In this document: one piece after another, positions 11,001-22,480 of the stretch | How positions within the stretch are numbered: position 1 is the first letter of the stretch | Layout of the letters: each line of letters opens with the position of its first letter | NCBI RefSeq assembly: GCF_000972845.2 | Contig: NC_040017.1 | Span: 21,338,742 to 21,402,741, forward strand | Length of the DNA stretch: 64,000 nt | From: Larimichthys crocea | Lineage: Eukaryota > Chordata > Actinopteri > Sciaenidae | Reading direction: 5' to 3' | The notes under the pieces: generated by a model | What the model was told of the DNA's origin: nothing | What the model saw: the letters and a program-made list of their open reading frames with translations, nothing else | Database searches by the model: none | Program-made: the position numbers and the translations under genes

Positions 11001-12751
11001 TAATCTCAGGACTAAGGGGGTCCGTATCAGTTAGCTTGAGTGGGAGATGGTGTTGTCAGACAGTGGATTCATTGTCCTGAGAGTCTGTCCTGCAAGGCAC
11101 ACAGGGCCCCTTTGTGGACTGCAGATATTAATCTGCGTGAGCAGAGATCTGGAGGAGTCTGACTAAGCTCACATACAACCACACACATCAGTACACACAG
11201 AGACACACAGAGTCAGCCATATGCATATTCATTATGTAACAGCAGAAAGAGAGGATGCAGTGTCCAATCCCATACAGCTCTGTCGCCGTCATAGACATGT
11301 CATTCTTTTGAGATGATTTACACAATACATTCAAATATGCAAGCTTGTCGTCAACACTGTAGACGTAAGGTGCCATTGCCAGATGTCATCGCACATCACC
11401 GCTCATCATCTCAAGTACAAAGAAGGCTTATTTTCACTGATAGTTCAGCGTTTCACTGCCCGACCAGTGACAACACTTCACCTCTGCCTCATTAACATAA
11501 CCCAGAATACACACATGGTGAGTCAGCATTCAATTAGGAATTATACCCTGAATAAATACTAAACTGAGTCACTGAATGGACACAGTCAACCCTAAAAAGA
11601 CTTATTCAGAAAATATTCTTCCTCTGCAACCAAACACAATTTTAGGAAACTAAAACTAAACTATGATTGCTGGATGAATAATAAAATACAAGAACACTGC
11701 AAACCACAGCAGGATCACAAATCAGAGTTGAATCAACACCCTTCTCTCAATAAAGTTAAACAACATGTGCTTCATAAATCATTTCTCTCCATCTCATGTA
11801 CATGTGCAACATTTCCAAAGATAAACACAACTGAATTTCAGAAAAGATCTGAACATGTTCAACTTTCAAAGTTTCTGTTTGACTTTAAAATGTACATGGC
11901 ACCAAATAAGAGTCGAACCAAAACCAACCAAAGAGATGTAACTGTAAATGTATCTTGGATATCTGCTGCCACCTAGAGATATGAAAACATTACAGCATGA
12001 GAATGGAGCCACAGATGAGATGACAACATATTCTTAAGCAGCACTTTACATGTAATGTGGCCTTTGTGACGTGTGGGGGCAGCATATTTCTTCTTTAACA
12101 GACCCTCTCCACAGATTTTCTTCTTGCTTTCATAATTCATGCATGGACAGTGTACAAATGCAATTAAGAATTAATGAGGACTAATGTTGACCACTTCTCT
12201 ACTGTAAAAGTGCTGTAATCTGGAAAATAGAAGATAATAGATTTTCATCATGTGCCCGTGGTGTCTCGCCCCAAACTCATTGTTTGACTCTGACCCAACA
12301 CTCCAGCTGGATGGGCGGCTTAACACACAGGCCAAGGCAACGACTGCAATGATATTTATTGAATTTGGTGTGGCTGTTGTTGTTGTTTTTATCTTATTTA
12401 TTTTTAAGCAAATGTTTCCCCTTGGTTATTTTTAAAATCCGTACCTTTACAGCTTTTCACTGATTTTTTTCTTCAGGGTTTTTTTGGTAATATTTTCACA
12501 CATTTTTTCACACGTCATTTTTACACCTATGGTTTCTCACAGATTTATTCTAAACTGGCAGTCATGTGGGGCTGTTTATATAAATATATCACAGGTAATG
12601 TATATCAAATAAAAGGAGCTGTCTGTCTAGATAGTCTTTAGTTTTTACATGCAAACATAGGTCATACATATTTCTTTCTCATGTATTATTAAAATAGTAT
12701 ATTTATATATGTATAAAAACATTCAAATAAAATACTCACTACTTTTCTCAG
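8076..12751. other. Intergenic DNA without a recognisable gene
   Basis: This is AT-rich sequence. I see a seven-unit (TAC)n at 10271-10291 and assorted short tracts. A minus-strand frame at 10226-10459 reads through the (TAC)n as polyvaline, which makes it unlikely to be real. No exon with acceptor, coding frame and donor was found. Confidence 0.5.
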
Positions 12752-13172
12752 CAGAGGTGTCAAACTCATTTAAATTCATCGGTCAAATACAGACAAACTT
12801 GACCTTAAATGGGCAAGATCAAGAAAACCATTGCACAGTAACCTATAAATAACAACACCCTGTTATCTTTCTCTTCGTGCAAAGAAGTGCAAGTACATTC
12901 TGAAAGCAGTCATAATGAATGAACCATATTCACAAAACAGATGATGGAGAGCCTGAGATGTCTTAGGAAAAATAACTGCATTTCAATCTGTGCAATTCAA
13001 AGATCAGTGGATCTATAAAATGTTGCAAGATAGTTTTAAATGATGTATTTCTTTGTGAAGTGGACAAATCAGGAATAGTAGAAAAATATAAAAAAATAAT
13101 GAGTTCTCTGCAATTTTGATTGGACCCATTGGCAGGTGAGCTCTGGCCCGCGGGCTGTGTTTGACACCCCTG
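12752..13172. mobile_element. Non-autonomous hAT-Charlie-type DNA transposon
   Basis: The 421-bp unit starts cagaggtgtcaaactcattt and ends ggctgtgtttgacacccctg, imperfect terminal inverted repeats of the CAGGGGTGTCAAACTC kind typical of hAT (Charlie-like) elements. It includes the usual gagctctggcccgcgggct just inside the right end. It is too short to encode a transposase. The expected 8-bp target duplication is not apparent (tttctcag left, ctccacac right), suggesting an old copy. Confidence 0.75.
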
Positions 13173-14370
13173 CTCCACACTGTTTTTATGTTTTAATGAC
13201 ACATGATAACTGTATCAGTGAGTTAAAATTCACTCTATTCTTAGTACCTTAGTAGTAATGTGATATGCTCTAAGAACAGCCATCGTTTTCATCACCCTCC
13301 CCATGCACAGACACCTTGCCTCATTTACACACCATGGTAACAGTCAAATCATGAAAAATATAACTGCAATCTGATAATGACTTGAAATCAGCTCAGAACA
13401 GATGTTTCATCAAAGCAGGTTTCAAATCCAAAACACACGCAAACAGCCTCCACTCTAAACACACGTGCCATTATTATTAATAGACGGTATTGACAATTAG
13501 AGTAACGGGTTAATTTTAAGGATTTCGCGGCACACTAGTCAAACATCCTGTAAACCGTGCTTAGCATGCACCGGCTCCTGTAATGTGCAGTGACAGTTCG
13601 CATCAGATCCTCGGTCTTTCAAGAAGCCTGTCACTTTGGATTTCATTCAAGATGTATGACAAGCCTCTAACATACTCAAACCCCATTTCAAACCCCGGGC
13701 TATGCAGAACACAGCTCTCAGTCATCAAACTGCCTTCAACATGCTCTCTGCAATACTGAAGCACCAGAGAACGTTTAAGTGAAAAGATGAGAGATGCATG
13801 AAATGTGTGACTGATCAAAAGGGTAATTTTTTACAAGTACAGTATGAGACCAACAAAAAGAATACACAATCTATGGTATGCATCAGTCAAAATATTCAAA
13901 TAAAATATCTGATTTGAACTCAAGTAGCTCATTGTTTGGCGTCTATGTGCACCATGAATACAAGCGTGAGACTTTAGAAGCAATGTGTTATTTTCACCTT
14001 ATCGCTACTTTGTGTCTATTGGTGCCCAGTAGGAGCCCACGAATAAGAGCTGGGCGCAGTGTGTTTGTTCATTCAGTCTCCCTTCAACAGGTTTTTCTTT
14101 TCAGCGTGCAGTGTTTATGTGAATAATGTTATAGCCTCGAGTCCAGCGGGGCTGTTATCCTGCAGGCCAACCAGGAAGTTAACTCTGCCACGGTTCGTTG
14201 GCTGCAGTCCTCAGCATGACTTCAGTGGGGGTTTCAAACGTGCCTTTAGATTGATGCTGGGAATAAGGTGTGTGCTAAACACGCGGGGCAGACAACAGAG
14301 GTTGCATTTGTGTGACCAGCACTCAAAGAATAACAATAGTGTGCAAGCTTAATATGATTTGCCTTTAATT
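13173..14370. other. Intergenic DNA, nothing recognised
   Basis: AT-rich unique-looking sequence. Frames of 70 to 97 codons at 13603-13818 and 13878-14352 have no domain or splice context that I can identify. Confidence 0.45.
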
Positions 14371-14480
14371 TTTTATATTTATGTCTATATATATCTATAT
14401 ATATATATATATACTATATATATATCTATATATATATTATATCTATTATATATTATATCTATTATATTTATTTTATATTT
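14371..14480. repeat. Interrupted (TA)n / tatatct microsatellite
   Basis: About 110 bases are almost pure A and T with tctatatata and tattatatct blocks, a degenerate dinucleotide array. It produces a low-complexity frame rich in Tyr and Ile that should be ignored. Confidence 0.85.
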
Positions 14481-14484
14481 GATA

Positions 14485-14594
14485 TTGGGCTGCTCCGGGA
14501 CCAGGGGAAACCAATTTTCGTTTCCTCCCATGTTTACATGTGTTGTAATGACAAATAAAACTCCTTGAATCCTTGAATCCTTGAATCCTTGAAT
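14485..14594 (+). mobile_element. LINE/SINE 3' tail with four CCTTGAAT octamers
   Basis: A segment reading gggctgctccgggacc, then aatgacaaataaaact, is followed by four exact CCTTGAAT units (14563-14594). A short unique 3' piece ending in an octamer array is the typical remnant of a 5'-truncated non-LTR retroposon in fish. Confidence 0.6.
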
Positions 14595-14766
14595 AAAACA
14601 AAATACACGAATTTGGATTTTAATATAATTAAAAGGGTCAGAGGATTTTATAGTTAGTAAATCTATAAAACTCAGCTATCTACAAAAAACAGCTATTTGG
14701 AAGAAGCTTGCATTATTCAGATATGTTTCAAATCTCCCAAATGGTGCATTTAGACTCAGAGGAATA

Positions 14767-14925
14767 GTTTTCTGTACGATAAATATGAAAACACATCCAG
14801 AGGCAAGTTAGCTTAGCACGAACTCTTTATACTAAGCTAAGCTAAGCTAACAGATATCAGAGCGGTATCAGTCTCCTCATCTGACTCTGCAAGCGAGAGA
14901 AGAAGCGTATGTCCCAAAAGCTCTA
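14767..14925 (-). repeat. gcttagcttagcataaagac family repeat, copy 1 (reverse)
   Basis: On the minus strand the order is gcttttgggacatacgcttc, a tctcgcttgcagagtcagat segment, gataccgct and then gttagcttagcttagcttag. This matches the abundant teleost repeat with a gcttattcgctttcttgccg start and a ttagcttagcataaagactg core. It has a deletion between the two blocks. Related copies lie at 18709, 25545, 46215 and 53971. Confidence 0.6.
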
Positions 14926-17404
14926 AAGATATATCTTATTTTCCAGCCAGATTCCAGTCATGCCATAATTTTTTTTCAGCTGAGGGAAATCATGGCTCAA
15001 GAATGCTAATGAGCCCTGATTTTAAGACTCAACACTACTGCTCATTAGTTTGGATGCTACTACTGTACATGAAAAGACATAGTTAACGGAGACGCATGAG
15101 TTTAATGTCGTGTTTAGTAATTTCTGTACTCTGCTTCCACTGGGGTTAGGAAAAGCCAGTCAGCCACCCTTTCCACCAAAGAAGCAGTAAATTGCAAATA
15201 TATTTCAGCATGACTTGTGTGTGTGTGTATAGCAACAAATCCTGCTGTTTAACGTCTATGTATCATCGGTGACTAAACCCTTTTTAAATGGTATACTATA
15301 TGTTTTTATTATCACTGGAAAAGATAGCATTTGATCATATTTAGACCCTGGAGGAAGAATTTGTTTGCTCAATAAGAAACTGTTTTTCTTTATATTTCAA
15401 AAGCAAGTTTCTTAAAGCGTTGATACAATATTGCATTACTCTAACTTAGAGTTTAACAGAGGCAGGGTTGTACCTCTGGCATTATTCCCAGTTTCATGTA
15501 CAATATAGACTTCAAACGGAAAAAGACGCACTTTGAAGGGAAGGTGTTCAAATTTCCCCTCCCTTTCACTTCTATTGATTGTGTGACAAAGCTAGAAAGA
15601 ACAAAGAAATTCTGCCTGTTGCTCATTTCCCCCGACTCCACTCACAATCTACAGCTTTTCAATAATTTCTGATCTTTTCATCCAGAAGTAAGCTGAGAAC
15701 CTGAACAGTTTTACTCCCACAGCTTAAAGTCATGTCGGAAATGTTGATTTGTAGCTGTTCAATATCGAAACAGCAACACGGTGTTTGTATTTCAACATCA
15801 ATCCCAGTGTTACTGAGTTCATATCGTCAACATTTTTAACATTTAAAGCATTAAACAGGTGTATGTCCACAAACATATCCTGTGCTCATGCAAAAAAAAA
15901 AAAAGAGTGAGATCTAATGAAGAAGATTTCACTTGAATTGCTTGATATATGGCAATCCTATCAATTTTCAGCCTATCTTAGAAACATTTGAAATCATTAA
16001 AGCGTGTGCTATCTTTGAAGTGATTCCATAAATTTTTGATGCCATTCTTCATTACACCCTCTATCATGTGGTGAGAGGGAGGATGATAGAGAAATTCTTT
16101 ATAATATTATTTCTTTTGCTCTTTGACGTGAGCATGTTATATTTTATCACGGAGAGATAAGATCATAAGCATCAATTTATTTCTGAATTCCACTTAAACC
16201 TCATGTGTCGTGTATGTGCTTCATGGCTCTATTTGAGTGCTTTTGGACCTGCCAAGTCATGTTAGATTCTTTGTTATGTATTCAGTGTAAAATTGTTCTG
16301 CTAGTTTCTAGTTTCAAATTTTAAATTAGAGGATAAACCCCCTGATGCACCATCTTGCTTTGAAGGGGGGGCACTCAGGAACAAGACATGACAGTTTGGA
16401 AACATAGTAAATATGTAAATAATAATAATGATGATAAATTAAACAATGCAACGACATAACAAGTGAACATAGTAACATTAAAAAGATACAAACAAACAAA
16501 GAAGTATTGAAGAAATGAAAGAAAGAAATTGATCTGACTTAGATAAATTATTCCAGTCTGAAGGTGCTTTAAAACTTTAAAATTAGGCCTTCAAATTTCT
16601 TTTAAGATTCTATGCACAACAAAAAAAAGGTTGTTGAGTGTGTCTAAGTGAATATGATGATCTAAATTTAGTCTAATCTAAAGTATAAAGGATAGTTAAA
16701 GTAAATGCAACTAGTGAACAAGTCTCCTGGAGTGAAGAGGTGGTTAGTTAAGGTTAAGTTATGAAACAATGTGCCGTAAGCACACCTCAGGACAAATCTG
16801 TAATGTTATGTAGTAAAGAAAGCAAAGTTACTGGAATATTGTCTGTGCAATGGATGTTAAAAAACAATTCAAACATAAAACTTTAATATGTAAGAACATC
16901 ATTACAAACAATAGCACTCAGAGAACACCAAGTTAAAAAGTAACTGTGTTCCTGCCCTGCATCTAACATGATCACAAACCTTCAATTTGGCTAAAGTTCA
17001 GGTTTTTTTTCTCTTCCCACGATGGGAGTCTGACCCTTATCAAGAACTCCTACGTACATAGTTCGCTCCACAAATGTCAATAGGCACTTGTAGAAAGTTA
17101 GAAAAGTTGCAAACTGTAGTTACATTTCTAAAAAAATACGCAGAGCATAGAGAAAATACAGTACAGTTAAAGGTTAACAGTGTAATGGATCAATTTTGTC
17201 ACCACAGAATGAAAAGCTGCTGCACAATTCTCTTTCATTATTGAAGGTTAAAACAAATAATTGGCCGATTATAGCACATTTGTTCTATATTTCTAATATA
17301 ACCAATCTGAGGAAAAAACAGGTACACATGAAAGAGAAAAGAATAGGCATGCAGCTTTGTGTGTGCTAACAGTGACAATACTGACATGCTGCTACTTTAT
17401 CAGG
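14926..17404. other. Intergenic DNA, nothing firmly recognised
   Basis: AT-rich sequence with a 13-base poly-A near 15891-15903 and short (AAT) and (AAAC) tracts around 16420-16500. No coding exon or named element was supported. Confidence 0.45.
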
Positions 17405-17640
17405 TATAATGTTTAATGTTTTTAGTTTTGGGGTCATTGGTTGTCCACTAATCAGAAGGTTGGTGGTTCGAACCCCAGCTCTTCCAGTCTGGACCCCAAA
17501 ATGTGTGTGAATACTTCAGCTATTAGTGTGAATGGATGAATGAATGTTTGCCCCATGAAGTTTAAAGAGCTTTGAATGGTGAAGGACTAAGACATGTAAG
17601 TTTTACTGTGTAGGGACCTGAATAAATAAATAAAAGCTAT
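17405..17640 (+). mobile_element. tRNA-like SINE remnant with B box
   Basis: The segment ggttggtggttcgaacccca includes GGTTCGAACCCC at 17465-17476, a good RNA polymerase III B box (GGTTCGANNCC). Downstream phrases gtgtgaatggatgaatgaat and aaagagctttgaatggtgaa match a common fish repeat, and the copy ends in (AATA)n at about 17618-17634. It does not fold as a functional tRNA and lacks a clear A box at tRNA spacing. Confidence 0.55.
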
Positions 17641-17689
17641 AACAATTAAACCTAAAACATGAATGTCAATTAACCAAATGTAACGGAAA

Positions 17690-17935
17690 TACATCCAATA
17701 GTTGTCGAGACATTTCACTCAAAACCACAAATGTCAACCACTGGCACTACAGGAAATGTCAGGGGATCAATGAAGTCAGTAGGATTCATCCTCTGGGGAC
17801 CACAAATTTACAATACACAAGTTTGAATGGCAACCGATCAAATATTTGGTGAGATATTTCAGTCTGCATCAATGTGGTGGATCAACATCTGACAGACCGA
17901 CATTGTCACGCAGCCATGGTGCTAACATGGCTTGA
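17690..17935 (+). repeat. Composite teleost repeat (gtcaggggatcaccaaagtc family)
   Basis: Diagnostic phrases are catccaatagttgtcgagac, atttcactcaaaaccacaaa, aatgtcaggggatcaatgaa, gattcatcctctggggacca and agaccgacattgtcacgcag. This is a dispersed fish repeat built of roughly 95-bp sub-units. Relatives in the window are at 26570-26720 (reverse) and 43860-43990. Confidence 0.65.
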
Positions 17936-18708
17936 AAAATAACACAAAAGTAATGGAGTACTGAACAATAAAATAAAAAAACAACTAGAGTATGTGTAAA
18001 ATGACTAATTAAAACTGTCAGAAGACCTTTTTATTTTCTATTTTTCCAGCTAAACAAAGGAGAAAATATCTACATCTGACAAGAATCAGGCATGTAGAGT
18101 TACAACAGCTATTTAAGTTTCATCATATGATTTGATATCACAGGCACGATGGTGACTCAAAGTAAAGACTGGGATTAAGTTCATTTATAGAACTGCACTG
18201 AATACCTCTAACCACAAACTGAGCAAATCTAAAATGTTTGAATATAGGTAGAAGATTAACAACATCTATCTCAGACAGGATTAAAGTCTTCATATATCCC
18301 CGACAGCCCTGACCTTAGTTAAGTGATAGTGGAGAATAATTTTACACTATGTCAGCTTGTGCCTAGCGGAGATGGAAAAGGAGTGAACCTGATGCAAACA
18401 CTCGACCCAATCCTTCTATTTCAAGATATAAATCATCCTCCCATGGTGTTTCAATCCTGTGCAGCAAGCTGGGGTTTAATACAGTAAGTGGATGAGACCA
18501 TACAAAACAGACGTCATGCCCTTCATAGCGAGCAGCGAGGTCAAGAAAGGGTCGGTACTGGTAGATGTTGGGAAATTAGGGTTAGCATATATGAACCTGT
18601 AAGTACCTGAAGAGATTACGGTCGGAAATATTAAACTTCTTTGGAAGTTGGTGGGAAAATAGAATTATGTCATCACACACAAGCCAAGAAGACAATCTTC
18701 CATCCGTG

Positions 18709-18915
18709 AAAGGTAAAGTTAGAAAGTTTTGGAAATATGCCTATTCACTTTCTTGCTGCGAGTTACATAAGAAGCTTGATACCTCTCTTGCGTCTGTGAA
18801 GCTGCAGTTAACTTAGCGTAGCACAAAGACTGGAAACAGGGGGAATAAGCCAGCCTGACTCTGTCCAAAGGTAATAAAATTCATCCACCATCACCTCTCA
18901 AACCTCCGTAATTAC
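18709..18915 (+). repeat. gcttagcttagcataaagac family repeat, copy 2
   Basis: The order is ggaaatatgcctattcactt, tcttgctgcgag, ttagcgtagcacaaagactg, gaaacagggggaataagcca, gactctgtccaaaggtaata. It follows the family consensus through the core with scattered substitutions. Confidence 0.7.
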
Positions 18916-21900
18916 TGTAGCACGTTATCCGGCACATACTCTGAAGAATCACAATCCTTAAATCGCATTTCCAATAAGACAGGGCGCGCGGTCTGAGGTC
19001 ATGATGTTCATCTGTGTTTTTGAGACAGTCTTGGACATAAATAATTAGATCTTCTCTTGTTATACTATCTTGTGATGAGATGAGAATCAATAAAAGAACA
19101 TCAGTCAAGACAAACAGTGCATAACGATGGCAGCCTCTCGGTTTTCTAATATCTGTCTTTGTAGCTATTTCACACAGCAAAATGTCATGGCTTTGCTCAT
19201 TTCTTGACAGAGAAGAAACAGGAATGCAAATGCTGTGTGCTAATCAATTACACTGTCTGATGAGTCGGCTGTCCGCATGTATCCACCTGGCCCATTAACT
19301 TTCAATTCGGGGAGTGGATCTTTCACACCATTTCCACAATTAAAAACGTCATGACGTGTATTTCTCAATTCATTCTGCTGACATTTCTCAAAATTGATTG
19401 CTCTCATTAAGCTATTACATTGCCTGTTTTAAAAAATCCAAAATATGAAATGACCCCTGCAATAGTTAGTCAATACAGAGCTCTTTTACAGAACTAATTT
19501 ACTGATGCCGTGGGTTGAAATTAGTGAGTCCCCATCAATTCAATTCTTGCCTCTAATTTCTGAGCTCAGGCAGCGCTCATATGTGTGTGTCACTTCATCC
19601 TAATTTAATTCGTCACAAAGGGAAAAGACAGAACTATCACATTGGGTGCTTTCTGCCAGATAGTTAACATTTTAGTCATGGGTAATACACAAGAGAACAA
19701 AGAGTGACATGAAATACGTCAAGTGAAAAATAGCTCCAGCTGACGGGGTCTAAATTTAGCCGTTGCATAGTTTTTTCTGCTGCCCATCACTCACACAAGT
19801 GTCTCCTTTTTCATGAAAGAAAAGGCCAAACTGATTGTACAGGCAACCTTTGCAAGGTTACGTAAGCTGTCATGTTAAGGGCCACATCACTGACAAAATG
19901 TCCACTTCCACTTCTTTCTTGCATTGTTACAAACAAATCATGTGTGTGATCAGACAGACGCTTTTAATAAAAAGGAATACAGCTAAAACAACTGGTCCAA
20001 TTACTGTCTTCTACCTAAGGAGCAGCTCCTTACAAAGCCTGCATTGACGATTACACAAGACTTACTTTACTATTGTCTGGCACGCTCGGGTGTAACTCTG
20101 GTTGTAGTTTTATTGTGTATGCAAAGGTAGGTGTGTGTTCACCTGGCCCCAGCTCAGGAGGCATGGTCACCACATCACTGCGTCCTGGAGAGCTGGATGG
20201 CCATGAGAGCTAAACATCTCTTTGTCACAAAATATGTCTTGAAGCCTTTTTCCAGATTATGACTTCAGCCACAGCCCAACCGAAATTTAAAGTTTTATTG
20301 TTATTCTCTGTGTGAATTGTGGTTAGAAAAGGAACCATCATGTTTGTTTCTGAAAAAAAAAGAAAGAAAGTGGAACAAAGGGATTTACAGCATGTGTAGG
20401 TGTTAAACTCAGACTGACAACAACACTCCGTTTCAGGATGTCATCACATTGTGGCAGCGTCTCACGTCTCACAGTTTGAAAACCTCTGCTTTAATCTGTT
20501 GCATTAAGTGAATTTCTGAAAAGTTGGCAAAACAACCTCTGACTCAGTGGGTGCTTCTATCAACTACTGTTTTATGAATATATACTAAAGAATATAAGGA
20601 CTGTTATGGAATTTTCTATCCTTACAATACACAAGGTCATGTGTGGGCCTTGAGGTCCTCAGCGGTATTAGTTATTTGGCTTTGGTTGAGAACAGTAGGT
20701 GCCAGTCTATCTTAACACTGTGGTGTCCAGGGTCGAAGAGACCTGTTGCTGCCTGCTTAGTCATAATAGATAGCTTGCCGTTGACAGTCCAATCTGCATA
20801 AACAGACATCTGTGTCTGCAGACTAGAATATGTTGACAATAACACCTCCATGGGTAAAGACATTCTCTTTGACTAACTCTGGGCGTGTAGTATTTGTGGT
20901 GTTATCTTGGGGTTTAAAGTCTATCCACCAGGATGAGTTCGGCAGAATGTGAGACTGACTCAGGCACTTCTGATGAACCTTGAGAGTGTCTCTAATTCTC
21001 CTTGGCCAAGTGTCAATAAATACTACGGCATAAGACATCAGAGGCTCCTGAACACTTTCTTCCTTCTTGACCTCACCATTGATCTTTGACTTCAGCAATT
21101 TCTCCACAACAAGGACATTATGTAATAAACCAAGCCCCAGTAAATTTGATAGGCCTACGTCATGACATTTTATAGCTGCATCTCCTCGTAGACCAAGGTA
21201 TGTTTTAACTGTAAAACTGACAACCAAGGAGTTGATCCAAGCATGTTTGCAAAGCTGAAGGTGAAGATGACATGAAAGCAGGACAGAAGATCTACTGAGG
21301 ATAAACTACATGTTTCTTCAGTGTCTATTTCAGAAATAAGGCAAGTCAGGTAACTGTTAACTTCATTCCCAAGGTCTCAGAGTCAGTTGAGAGCAGTTAG
21401 GCTTTCATTAATCTGAACCGGAGTACCTGGAATCGCATCGTCTGAGCGAATGTGTTGTGGGGCTAGATGTTCTAATTTAAACCAACAATTCCTCCTTGTG
21501 TGAGGAGAGATCTTACTCTGCTGAGTGTTGGTCTTCTAAATAGCACAAGGCTGTTTTATTAACTCTCTGAACTTCTTGGAGTGGACAAGCATTTTGTGTA
21601 CCTCCTTTTCAAGGGCTGCTTTGCTCTGAATGCCAAAAATGGGCAAAGATGTGGAGCGCGGATGGGTCATGTATACTCACAATGTTGCATACATTTCCAT
21701 GAAATAACCTTTTATTCAAATGAATCACAATCAAATCCATACATTTGTGGCAGATAATGACCATCATAGTCATCATATTTAAGTGAAATACCTATTCTGT
21801 TGACTCAGGTCCTCCTCAGCCTGATGAAAGCGTGTGTATCTTTAAAAGCCATAAATAAGATAGCAGAGAGGACACTGTGTAAGAACACAATGTATATGAC

Positions 21901-22335
21901 TGACGTCAGACAAAAACAGTATTAAAACAGCAACAGCACTTAAATACATGGTCTGTAAAGGCTGCCGTCTGTAAAGGTGAGTTGTATTCTATGATTGTCT
22001 TCTGCAGTTTCCGCTTTTTCTTGACAATCACCTCACATTTGGGCTTGCAGTCTTGAATGACTCTTGATGAATAATACCATCCCAATTTTACACTCTCTCA
22101 CATCATTAGTTTTCCAAAGGTTAATTCAATTTGAAATCAACCTCACCCAAACAATTAACATCACCGTTTTGTTATCATTTCTGTCTGTCAAAGGATGTAC
22201 TCTGTCTCAAAGCTGAAGCAAAACTAAACCAAATACTTTTTAACCATGTGCTTTTGTTCCATACAAAATGTTTACAGCGACAACATTTCTATATTTTCTA
22301 GTTTCTTTCTAGTTCTCTGTGAAAGTAAGCTGAAT
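18916..22335. other. Intergenic DNA; one unexplained minus-strand open stretch at 20672-21227
   Basis: Mostly unique-looking AT-rich DNA. Two overlapping minus-strand frames of 134 codons (21227-20823) and 63 codons (20863-20672) are the longest clean coding-like stretch in this interval, but I recognise no domain. The block 19240-19720 has long, complex, non-repetitive sequence that could be a conserved non-coding element. Confidence 0.4.
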
Positions 22336-22480
22336 CTATCTGGGGTTGCAGACAAAACAAACCATCGGAGGACACCACCTTGTGCTTTGGGAAACAGTAA
22401 TCAACCATTTTCTGACATTTTATGGACCAAACAGCCATCAGATTCATCCTGAAACTAATGGACACATTAATCAATAACAC
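22336..22480 (+). repeat. Relic of the cattttctgacattttatgg dispersed repeat
   Basis: The phrases gacaaaacaaaccatcggag, ccttgtgctttgggaaacag and cattttctgacattttatgg match the central part of a very common fish repeat whose ends carry attaatcgattaa-type motifs. The copy is truncated at both ends. Another copy in the same orientation is at 61675-61975. Confidence 0.55.

Noticed and set aside
17459..17476. Possible tRNA gene (good B box)
   Set aside because: No A box at tRNA spacing and no cloverleaf. The surrounding sequence matches a dispersed SINE-like repeat.
20440..20500. Possible hAT terminus (cagtttgaaaacctctg)
   Set aside because: No partner terminus could be found within a plausible distance.
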